Origin: Delftia acidovorans
GTDB taxonomy: Bacteria > Pseudomonadota > Gammaproteobacteria > Burkholderiales > Burkholderiaceae_C
Reading direction: 5' to 3'
Length of the DNA: 64,000 nucleotides
NCBI GenBank assembly: GCA_031286585.1
Contig: JAITUC010000031.1
Location: forward strand, 124,001-188,000
Positions within the stretch are counted from its first letter, which is position 1. Each line of letters starts with the position of its first letter. Positions 35,690-42,865 of the stretch are shown in pieces. The notes beneath the pieces were generated by a model. That model ran no database searches, was not told the origin of the DNA, and worked only from the letters and a program-made list of their open reading frames with translations. The position numbers were made by a program, and so were the translations under genes.

Positions 35690-36844
35690 ATGAACAAGGC
35701 AGACAAGGTCCGCTCGCCCGCATCCGTGCTGCTCGCGCTGGTCCTGGCTTTCGGCACGGCCACGGGCCTGGCAGGCTGCGGCGGCAGCGACGGCGGCCCA
35801 GAGACCATCGGCTCGCTGCGGCTGATCGGCGACTACAGCATCAAGACCAAGACACTGTTCGATGGCGTGGAGTTCGGCGGCATCTCCGGTCTGGACCGTG
35901 CGCCCGACGGCAGCTACTGGGCCATCTCCGATGAGCGCGGCGGCGAGCGCGGCACGCCGCGCTTCTACAACCTGGGCATACAGTTCGACGACAAGGCCAT
36001 CCAGGCCGTGACCATCCGCAAGATGGTCACGCTCAAGGGCCGCGACGGCCAGCCGCTGCCCGGCACACGCCGCACCGTGGACCCCGAAGGCATCCGCGTG
36101 GCGCCCAACGGCAACCTCTACGTGTCCAGCGAGGGCAACTTCAGCACCGACGCCGCCAGCCTGTTCCAGCCCTTTGTGCGCGAGATCAAGGTCGATGGCA
36201 GCTTTGTGCGCGACTTCGAGACGCCTGCGGCCTTCAACTACGTGGACAACACCACCAGCGGCGGGCGCAGCAACAAACTGTTCGAGGCCCTGGCCGTCAC
36301 GCCCGACGGCAGCGTGTTCACGGCCAACGAGGATGCGCTGATCGAGGATGGCCCCCTCACCACGCTGGCGGCGGGCAGCGTCATCCGCGTGCTCAGGCTT
36401 GATCCGGCCACGGGCAAGTCGGGCGCGCAGTATGCCTACGCATTGCCGAAGATTCCCCTGGACAAGGCCGCCAGCGGCAGCTTTGCGCCCGACAACGGCC
36501 TGCCCGAACTGCTGGCCGTCTCCAACAACGAATTCATCGCCATCGAGCGCGCCTTTGCCGATGGCGTGGGCAACACCATCCGCCTGACGCGCGTCACCAT
36601 CGAGCCGGACACCACCGATGTGCGCAGCTTCAAGAGCCTGGTGGGCGCCAGCTACAAGCCCATGAAGCGCGAGCTGCTGCTGGAAATGCCCGTGACCTAC
36701 CAGGGCGTCAAGCTCGACAACATCGAAGGCATCTCCTGGGGTCCGCGCCTGGCCAACGGCAACCGTACCCTGGTGCTGGTGGCCGACAACAACTTCGCGG
36801 ACAACCAGGTCACGCAGTTCCTGGCCTTCGAAGTGCGGCCCTGA
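35690..36844 (+). CDS. Esterase-like/phytase-family lipoprotein
   Basis: The 384-residue exported protein has a lipobox LAGC at about residue 30 followed by GGSDGG. Its predicted beta-propeller resembles the 'esterase-like activity of phytase' family: EFGGISGLDRAPDGSYW near the N-terminus, TVDPEGIRVAPNGNLYVSSE, KLFEALAVTPDGSVF and a C-terminal DNIEGISWGP. Members are thought to be periplasmic or surface hydrolases, but substrates are largely unknown. GGGAGGG lies upstream of the ATG. It lies between a Bug gene and a convergent gntR gene (12-nt gap), and a functional link to malonate use is not evident. Confidence 0.78.
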   Translation: MNKADKVRSPASVLLALVLAFGTATGLAGCGGSDGGPETIGSLRLIGDYSIKTKTLFDGVEFGGISGLDRAPDGSYWAISDERGGERGTPRFYNLGIQFDDKAIQAVTIRKMVTLKGRDGQPLPGTRRTVDPEGIRVAPNGNLYVSSEGNFSTDAASLFQPFVREIKVDGSFVRDFETPAAFNYVDNTTSGGRSNKLFEALAVTPDGSVFTANEDALIEDGPLTTLAAGSVIRVLRLDPATGKSGAQYAYALPKIPLDKAASGSFAPDNGLPELLAVSNNEFIAIERAFADGVGNTIRLTRVTIEPDTTDVRSFKSLVGASYKPMKRELLLEMPVTYQGVKLDNIEGISWGPRLANGNRTLVLVADNNFADNQVTQFLAFEVRP

Positions 36845-36856
36845 ACCCTCTTCAGG

Positions 36857-37573
36857 CTACCTTGGCTTGCGCGGGCGCTCGTAGCCCGCCTGCGCGGGCG
36901 CGCCCAGCACCATGTCGGTGAAGGCGCTGCCGCCTGCGCAGATGTGCTGGCGCATGGCCTCGGCGGCCACCTCCGCCTGGCCTGCGCAGATGGCGGCCAC
37001 CACGGTGGCGTGCTCCTGCTGCGAGCGCGCAAGCCGGCCGGGCTTCTCGAACATGCGGCCCCGGTAGGGCGTGATGCGCAGCCGCAGCAGCCGGGTCTGC
37101 TCCACGATGAAGTCGTTGCCGCTGGCCTCGTATATCAGTTCGTGCAGCTGCATGTTGGCCTGCACATAGCCTTCGGCATCCTGGGCCTGGGCGCAGGCGG
37201 CGGTGTGCGCCAGCGCCGCCTGCAGCCGATCGCGCAGCTGCGCATGGATGCGCGTGGCAGCCAGCCGGGCCAGCACGCCTTCCAGCTCGGCCAGGCCTTC
37301 CATCATGGCCACCAGCTCACGCGCATCCAGGCGCCGCACATAGATGCCCGAGCGCGGGACGATCTCCACCAGCCCCTTGGCCACCAGCAGCAGCAGCGCC
37401 TCGCGAACGGGGGTGCGCGAGGCGCCGAAGCGTTCGCACAGGGCCGGTTCGTCGATGGCGTCGCCGGGCCGCATGGCGCCCGAGCGCAGCTCGTCTTCCA
37501 GCGATTGCCGTATACGCTCCTGCAGGCTGGACGTGGCCGGGGTTTTCTCCAATGGCTGCTTGGCTGGAAGCAT
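36857..37573 (-). CDS. GntR-family (FCD/FadR subfamily) transcriptional regulator
   Basis: The 238-residue regulator has an N-terminal winged helix (ALCERFGASRTPVREALLLLVAKGLVEIVPRSGIYV, about residues 44-80) and an all-helical FCD effector domain with conserved Asp/His metal-binding positions (NMQLHELIY; QEHATVV; RQHI). Members sense carboxylates or CoA-related acids. It is divergent from the operon of enoyl-CoA hydratase, Bug receptor, CoA transferase and matB, with only 39 nt between start codons, so it is the likely local regulator, comparable to MatR in rhizobial malonate loci. Confidence 0.87.
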   Translation of the reverse strand: MLPAKQPLEKTPATSSLQERIRQSLEDELRSGAMRPGDAIDEPALCERFGASRTPVREALLLLVAKGLVEIVPRSGIYVRRLDARELVAMMEGLAELEGVLARLAATRIHAQLRDRLQAALAHTAACAQAQDAEGYVQANMQLHELIYEASGNDFIVEQTRLLRLRITPYRGRMFEKPGRLARSQQEHATVVAAICAGQAEVAAEAMRQHICAGGSAFTDMVLGAPAQAGYERPRKPR

Positions 37574-37612
37574 TTTCTAATTCAAATATATCTGATTGAC
37601 TGACTGATACAT

Positions 37613-38362
37613 ATGACGCCCAGACTAGACATCCAGGATCACCTGGCCACCATCACGCTGCAGCGCCCCGAAGCGGCCAACAAGCTGGCCCCCGAAGACC
37701 TGGGCTCTCTGGTTGCGCACATGCAGCATATCAACCGCCGCGACGATGTACGCGTGGTGGTGCTGCGCAGCGAGGGCAAGTACTTTTGCAGTGGTTATGA
37801 TATATCAGAGATCCAGGGCAGCCAGACCGAGGGCAGCAGCTTCGGCGAGATGGTGGATGCCATCGAGCAATGCCGCGCCGTGACCGTGGCCGCCATCCAC
37901 GGCGGCGTCTACGGCGGTGCCACCGACATGGCCCTGGCCTGCGACTTTCGCGTGGGCAGCACGGCGGCCGAAATGTTCATGCCGGCCGCGCGCCTGGGCC
38001 TGCATTTCTACGCGGGCGGGCTGGAGCGCTATGTCTCGCGCCTGGGGCTGGACACGGCCAAGCGGCTGTTCCTGACCTGCGAGCGCATCCAGGCCCCGGA
38101 GATGAAGGCCTGCGGATTCCTCACCCATCTGGCCGATCCCGCCGCCTTCGCTGCGGCCGTGGAGCAGCTCACCGGCACGCTGGCCGCCATGGCGCCCATC
38201 CCCCTGTTCGGCATGAAAAAGCACCTGAACCTGATCGCGCGCGGCCGCCATGACGTGGCCGAGATCACGCGCGAGGTGCAGCGCAGCATCGCCTCCGAAG
38301 ACCTGCAGGAAGGCGGCCGGGCCTGGCGCGAGAAACGCAGCCCGGAGTTCAAGGGACGCTGA
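37613..38362 (+). CDS. Enoyl-CoA hydratase/isomerase family protein
   Basis: The 249-residue crotonase-fold protein has an oxyanion-hole region (YFCSGYDISE and IHGGVYGGATDMALACDFRV). The position holding catalytic Glu in many hydratases reads RLGLHFYAGG, so ordinary hydratase activity is uncertain. It may be a decarboxylase, isomerase or hydrolase of the superfamily. It is the first gene of the operon enoyl-CoA hydratase, Bug, CoA transferase, matB, with a start codon 39 nt from that of divergent gntR. Confidence 0.82.
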   Translation: MTPRLDIQDHLATITLQRPEAANKLAPEDLGSLVAHMQHINRRDDVRVVVLRSEGKYFCSGYDISEIQGSQTEGSSFGEMVDAIEQCRAVTVAAIHGGVYGGATDMALACDFRVGSTAAEMFMPAARLGLHFYAGGLERYVSRLGLDTAKRLFLTCERIQAPEMKACGFLTHLADPAAFAAAVEQLTGTLAAMAPIPLFGMKKHLNLIARGRHDVAEITREVQRSIASEDLQEGGRAWREKRSPEFKGR

Positions 38363-38426
38363 ACCGGGTTCCCTGTCCGCCTTCCGCGTTCTGTTCTGGC
38401 ATCACATACATACAAGGAGACAAGCC

Positions 38427-39395
38427 ATGTTCAAGCGTACTTTTCTGCCATTGCTGCTGGCCCTATCTGCCGGTGGCGCGATGGCCCAGTCCTATCCCGC
38501 GCGGCCCGTCACGCTGGTCGTGGGATTTCCGCCTGGCGGCGGCGCCGATGCGGTGGCGCGCATCGTGGCCGACAAGGTCGGCAAGCTGCTGGGCCAGCCC
38601 CTGCTGGTGGACAACCGCCCGGGCGCCGGCACCACGCTGGCCTCCGAGCATGTGGCGCGTGCAGCGCCCGACGGCTACACGCTGCTGCTGGGCAGCGCCA
38701 ATATCTATGGCTCGGACCAACTGCTCTACAAAAGCGCGCGCTATGACGGCGCGCGCAACTTCACGGGCATCACGCGCTGGAGTTCGGCCCCCATGCTGCT
38801 GGCCGTGCGCAAGGATTTTCCGGGGCAGGGCGTGGGCGATCTGGTGGCGCTGGCGCGCAGCCAGCCCGATAAGCTCAGCTATTCCTCCTCGGGCGCAGGC
38901 GTGATCACCCACCTGGCCACGCTGTCCTTCGCGGGCGCCAGCGGCGGCCTGCGCATGCTGCATGTGCCGTTCAAGGGCGGCGCGCCGTCGATACAGGCCG
39001 TGGCCGCTGGCGATGTGGACCTGACCTTCGGCACGCCGCCCTCGGTGCTGCCGCTGGCCCAGGCGGGCAAGCTGCGCATGCTGGCCGTGAGCACGGCCGA
39101 GCGCTCGCCGCTGTTCCCCGACCTGCCGGGCATGAAGGAGTCCGGCGTGCCGGGCTTCGACTACACCTTCTGGTTCGGGCTGTTCGCACCGGCGGGCCTG
39201 CCCGAGGAGGTGGCGAAGAAGCTGTTCGATGCCAGCACCAAGGCCCTGGAAGACCCTGATGTGAAGGCCAGGCTGGCCAGGCAGGGCAATCTGGCCGCGC
39301 CCTCGGCATCCCTTGAGGAATTCCGTGCCTGGGCCTTGAAGGAAGGCCAGGAGTCCAAGGCCCTGACCCAGCGTTCCGGCGCCGGATTGCAGTGA
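38427..39395 (+). CDS. Bug-family (TctC-type) periplasmic solute-binding receptor
   Basis: The 322-residue exported protein has a Sec signal peptide (cleavage after AMA, about residue 20) and Bug motifs YPARPVTLVVGFPPGGGAD, LVDNRPGAGTT and YSSSGAGVITHLATLSF. It is a second Bug receptor in the same locus but clearly diverged from the 34577 copy, so it may bind a different carboxylate. No TctA or TctB permease gene is nearby. AAGGAGAC lies ahead of the ATG. It sits between the crotonase and CoA transferase genes; the latter follows after 17 nt, consistent with one transcript. Confidence 0.88.
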   Translation: MFKRTFLPLLLALSAGGAMAQSYPARPVTLVVGFPPGGGADAVARIVADKVGKLLGQPLLVDNRPGAGTTLASEHVARAAPDGYTLLLGSANIYGSDQLLYKSARYDGARNFTGITRWSSAPMLLAVRKDFPGQGVGDLVALARSQPDKLSYSSSGAGVITHLATLSFAGASGGLRMLHVPFKGGAPSIQAVAAGDVDLTFGTPPSVLPLAQAGKLRMLAVSTAERSPLFPDLPGMKESGVPGFDYTFWFGLFAPAGLPEEVAKKLFDASTKALEDPDVKARLARQGNLAAPSASLEEFRAWALKEGQESKALTQRSGAGLQ

Positions 39396-39412
39396 ATAGG
39401 AATGAGCAAACC

Positions 39413-40600
39413 ATGAATGAAAAAGCCACAGGCCTGCCGTTGGAAGGCCTTACCGTCATCGATCTCACGCGCGTGCTGGCCGGCCCCATGTGCACGCAGA
39501 TGCTGGCCGACCTGGGCGCGCGCGTGATCAAGGTGGAGCAGCCCGGCACGGGCGACGATGCGCGCGGCATCGGGCCGTTCGTGGACGGGGGGTCGGCCTA
39601 TTTCCTCTCCGTCAACCGCAACAAGGAGTCGATTGCGCTGGACCTCAAGCAGCCGCAGGACCGCGAGGTCTTCGAGCGCCTGCTGCAAGGCGCCGATGTG
39701 CTGGTCGAGAACTTCCGCCCCGGCACCATGGACAAGCTCGGCTATGGCTGGGAGACCCTGCATGCGCGCCATCCCTGGCTGGTGATGACGTCGGTTTCGG
39801 GCTTTGGCCAGACGGGTCCGTACAGCGGCTTTCCTGCCTACGACATGGTGGTGCAGGCCATGAGCGGAATGATGAGCGTGACCGGCCACCCGGGCGCCGG
39901 GCCCTGCCGCGTGGGCGTGTCCATCGGCGACCTGGGCGCCGGGCTGTATGCCGTCATCGGCACGCAGGCCGCACTCATGCGCCGCGCCCGCACGGGGCAG
40001 GGCGAACGTGTCGATGTCTCCATGCTCGACTGCCAGGTGGCCCTGCTGGAGAACCCCGTGGCGCGCCTGGGCGCGCTGGGCAGCGTGCCGGGACCCATGG
40101 GCACGCGGCATCCGTCCATGGCACCCTTCGATGTGTTCGCGGCGCAGGACGGATGGTTCGTCATCGCCGTGGGCAGCGATGCGCTGTTCCGCAAGCTGTG
40201 CAGCCTGCTGCAATTGCCCGAGCTGGCCGGGGACGCGCGCTTTGCCGGCAATGCCCTGCGCTGCGAGCACCAGGCCGAACTCAAGGCCGCGCTGGAGGCG
40301 CGCCTGCGGGACAGTCCCAGGGCGCATTGGCTGCGCCTGCTCACTGATAATGGCATCCCGGCGGGGGAGTACAACAGCGTGGCCGACATCGTCGAGCACC
40401 CCCAGGTGCGCGAGCGCGGCATGCTGGCCCAGGTGCAGGCCCCCGGTGGCCAGACGCTGCGCGTGGCGGGCAACCCCTTGCTGGCCGCCTGCGATCAGCC
40501 CCTGGTGCGCAGGCAGCCGCCCGCGCTGGACGCGGACCGCGAGCGCATCCTGCGCGAGCTGTCCGTGGCGCAGCCTTCGCCCAACCATGAACGTGCCTGA
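39413..40600 (+). CDS. CaiB/BaiF family (type III) CoA transferase
   Basis: The 395-residue enzyme moves CoA between carboxylic acids. It has the family N-terminus LEGLTVIDLTRVLAGPMC, VIKVEQPGTGDDAR, the catalytic Asp in FPAYDMVVQAMSGMMS (about residue 150), and a C-terminal NGIPAGEYNSVADI segment. Substrate cannot be read from sequence; the location suggests transfer involving malonate, malonyl-CoA, or the Bug ligand. The ATG at 39413 is chosen over a GTG at 39392 that overlaps the preceding stop, because alignment begins shortly after it. MatB lies 43 nt downstream. Confidence 0.87.
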   Translation: MNEKATGLPLEGLTVIDLTRVLAGPMCTQMLADLGARVIKVEQPGTGDDARGIGPFVDGGSAYFLSVNRNKESIALDLKQPQDREVFERLLQGADVLVENFRPGTMDKLGYGWETLHARHPWLVMTSVSGFGQTGPYSGFPAYDMVVQAMSGMMSVTGHPGAGPCRVGVSIGDLGAGLYAVIGTQAALMRRARTGQGERVDVSMLDCQVALLENPVARLGALGSVPGPMGTRHPSMAPFDVFAAQDGWFVIAVGSDALFRKLCSLLQLPELAGDARFAGNALRCEHQAELKAALEARLRDSPRAHWLRLLTDNGIPAGEYNSVADIVEHPQVRERGMLAQVQAPGGQTLRVAGNPLLAACDQPLVRRQPPALDADRERILRELSVAQPSPNHERA

Positions 40601-40643
40601 GATTTCCCAGCTTCCCGCGGACTCTTCCTTCTTCTTCACAGCC

Positions 40644-42197
40644 ATGACCAACCGCAATCTGTTCGCTGCCTTGCGCGCCGCCTTTCCCCAGGATCTGCAG
40701 AAGTGGGCCGTAGAGGCCATAGGCGCGGATGGCGCCAGCCTGTTCTACAGCTGGGCCGACCTGGACCGTGGCAGCGCACGCATGGCCAACCTGCTGCAGT
40801 CGCTGCAACTGCCGCCCGCCAGCCGCATCGCCGTGCAGGTGGAAAAGTCGGTCGAGGCGCTGATGCTCTATCTGGCCACGCTGCGCAGCGGCCATGTCTT
40901 CCTGCCGCTGAACACGGCCTACCAGAGCGCAGAGATCGAATACTTCGTGGGCAATGCCGAGCCCGCCGTCGTGGTCTGCGCGCCGGGCAATTTCGGCTGG
41001 GTCTCCAAGATCGCCTTCACCTCGGGCGTGGCCCATGTCTACACCCTTGGCGACGACCGCAGCGGCACGCTGCTGGAACGCGCGGCCCACCATGGCGACG
41101 AGCATGAGGTGGTGGAGCGCGGCGATGACGACCTGGCCGCCATCCTCTACACCAGCGGCACCACGGGCCGCAGCAAGGGGGCGATGCTCACGCACGGCAA
41201 CATGCTGTCCAACGCCGAGACGCTCAAGGACTACTGGGGCTGGCAGGAGGGGGATGTGCTGATCCACGCGCTGCCCATCTTCCATGTGCACGGCCTGTTC
41301 GTGGCCATCCACGGCGCGCTGATCAATGGCAGCCCCATGATCTGGCTGTCGAAGTTCGAGCCCGGCACGGTGATCTCGCGCATGCGCGATGCCACGGTCT
41401 TCATGGGCGTACCCACGCTCTACGTGCGCATGCTGGCAGACGCGCGGCTCACGCGCGAGGCGGCGGCCCGCATGCGGCTGTTCATCTCGGGCTCGGCCCC
41501 CATGCTGGTGGAGACGCACCGCGACTGGCAGGAGCGCACCGGCCACGTCATCCTGGAGCGCTACGGCATGAGCGAGACCATCATGCTCACCTCCAATCCC
41601 TACCGCGCCGACGCGCACAACGGCGGCCAGTCCGAGCGCCGCGCCGGCACCGTGGGCTTTGCGCTGCCCGGCGTCGGCGTGCGCATCGTGGATGACACGG
41701 GCCAGCAGGTGGCCGTGGGCGAGATCGGCAATATCCAGGTGCGCGGCCCCAACGTGTTCAAGGGCTACTGGCGCATGCCCGAGAAGACGGCCGAGGAGTT
41801 CACGGCCGATGGCTGGTTCCGCACGGGCGACGTGGGCAAGATCGACGAGCGGGGCTATGTGAGCATCGTGGGCCGCAGCAAGGACCTGATCATCTCGGGC
41901 GGCTACAACGTTTATCCGGCCGAGATCGAAGGCTTCATCAACGAGTTGCCGGGCGTGGCCGAAAGCGCCCTGGTCGGCGTGCCGCACCCGGACTTCGGCG
42001 AAGTGGGCGTGGCCGTGGTCGTGCCGCGTCCCGGGGCCGCCCTGGAGCCCCAGGCGGTGGTCGATGCGCTCAAGGGCCAGCTGGCGAATTTCAAGATTCC
42101 CAAGCGCTGCTTCGTGGTGCAGGAGCTGCCGCGCAACACCATGGGCAAGGTGCAGAAGAACCTCTTGCGCGACCAGCACAGGCAACTGTTCGCCTGA
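40644..42197 (+). CDS. matB: Malonyl-CoA synthetase (malonate-CoA ligase)
   Basis: The 517-residue AMP-forming ligase activates malonate (often also methylmalonate). It has P-loop YTSGTTGRSKGAM, core motif YGMSETIM with Arg-bearing context, the GYWRMPEKTAEEF and GRSKDLIISGGYNVYP hinge, and catalytic C-terminal Lys in RNTMGKVQK. The overall pattern and length match MatB rather than long-chain acyl-CoA ligases. With Mcd it converts malonate to acetyl-CoA. The start is uncertain: ATG 40644 gives the usual MatB N-terminus but lacks a Shine-Dalgarno site; ATG 40587 would add 19 residues and overlap the CoA transferase gene. Confidence 0.9.
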   Translation: MTNRNLFAALRAAFPQDLQKWAVEAIGADGASLFYSWADLDRGSARMANLLQSLQLPPASRIAVQVEKSVEALMLYLATLRSGHVFLPLNTAYQSAEIEYFVGNAEPAVVVCAPGNFGWVSKIAFTSGVAHVYTLGDDRSGTLLERAAHHGDEHEVVERGDDDLAAILYTSGTTGRSKGAMLTHGNMLSNAETLKDYWGWQEGDVLIHALPIFHVHGLFVAIHGALINGSPMIWLSKFEPGTVISRMRDATVFMGVPTLYVRMLADARLTREAAARMRLFISGSAPMLVETHRDWQERTGHVILERYGMSETIMLTSNPYRADAHNGGQSERRAGTVGFALPGVGVRIVDDTGQQVAVGEIGNIQVRGPNVFKGYWRMPEKTAEEFTADGWFRTGDVGKIDERGYVSIVGRSKDLIISGGYNVYPAEIEGFINELPGVAESALVGVPHPDFGEVGVAVVVPRPGAALEPQAVVDALKGQLANFKIPKRCFVVQELPRNTMGKVQKNLLRDQHRQLFA

Positions 42198-42242
42198 GCC
42201 GGCACCGAGGCGTGGACCGCGCCGTTTCCTGATTGAAAAAGC

Positions 42243-42274
42243 AAAAGGCATCGGCGCCGCCGATGCCTTTTTTT
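42243..42274. terminator. Bidirectional terminator between matB and usp
   Basis: A perfect GGCATCGGC/GCCGATGCC stem with a 3-nt loop is flanked by A4 and T7; the genes are convergent. Confidence 0.88.
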
Positions 42275-42305
42275 GTGTGGCGGCCACCGGAGCCGCCGCT
42301 ACCCT

Positions 42306-42749
42306 TCAGCGCAGGACCAGCACGGGAATGTGGGTGTGCGTGAGCACATGCTGCGTCTCGCTGCCCAGCAGCAGGCGCTGCAGGCCCTTGCGGCCGTGCG
42401 AGGCCATGACGATGAGGTCGCAGTCGCGGCGCTTGGCCACGTCGATCACGCTTTCGGCGACCAGATCGGACTTGACGATCTCGGTGGTCACCTGGACCTT
42501 GCGTGCCTGGCCCTTCGCGTGGATGGCGTCTAGCACGGTCTGTGCATTGGCGGTCCACTGGCCTTCGATGCGTTCGATCTGCTTGAGGTCCACGGTCTCC
42601 CCGCCCTCGAAATAGCTGCGCGGATAGTGCTGGACGACCTTGATGACGATCACGCTGGCGCCGCACAGGGCGGCCAGGTCCAGCCCGCTGTCCACGGCCT
42701 TGTCGGAAAGCTCGGAACCGTCGGTGGCGATCAGGATGCGGTTGTACAT
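42306..42749 (-). CDS. Universal stress protein (UspA family)
   Basis: The 147-residue single-domain protein starts MYNRILIATDGSELSDKA. It has the ATP-binding pattern near its C-terminus (VMASHGRKGLQRLLLGSETQHVL, of the G-x2-G-x9-G-S/T type), so it probably binds ATP. Usp proteins support survival under starvation or low oxygen. AAAGGAGC precedes the ATG. The FNR-type box in the gap to ccoI is placed about 41 nt upstream of a plausible usp start point, suggesting induction at low oxygen. Confidence 0.9.
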   Translation of the reverse strand: MYNRILIATDGSELSDKAVDSGLDLAALCGASVIVIKVVQHYPRSYFEGGETVDLKQIERIEGQWTANAQTVLDAIHAKGQARKVQVTTEIVKSDLVAESVIDVAKRRDCDLIVMASHGRKGLQRLLLGSETQHVLTHTHIPVLVLR

Positions 42750-42816
42750 GCGTGCTCCTTTCGTGTGTGCTGATGGATGGGATGAAGTCAGCATAGACCC
42801 AACCATGAGTTAACGG

Positions 42817-42830
42817 TTGATTAATGTCAA
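42817..42830. promoter_or_regulatory. FNR-type box between usp and ccoI
   Basis: TTGAT, 4 nt, GTCAA. This differs from the FNR consensus (TTGAT-N4-ATCAA) at one position. It could act on both divergent genes. Confidence 0.7.
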
Positions 42831-42865
42831 TACGCTTATCATGCGGCCCGATTACGCTAAGAACC

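Noticed and set aside
36857..42197. A mobile or transferred island carrying the malonate genes
   Set aside because: Base composition and gene packing match the neighbours, and no integrase, IS or direct repeats were seen.
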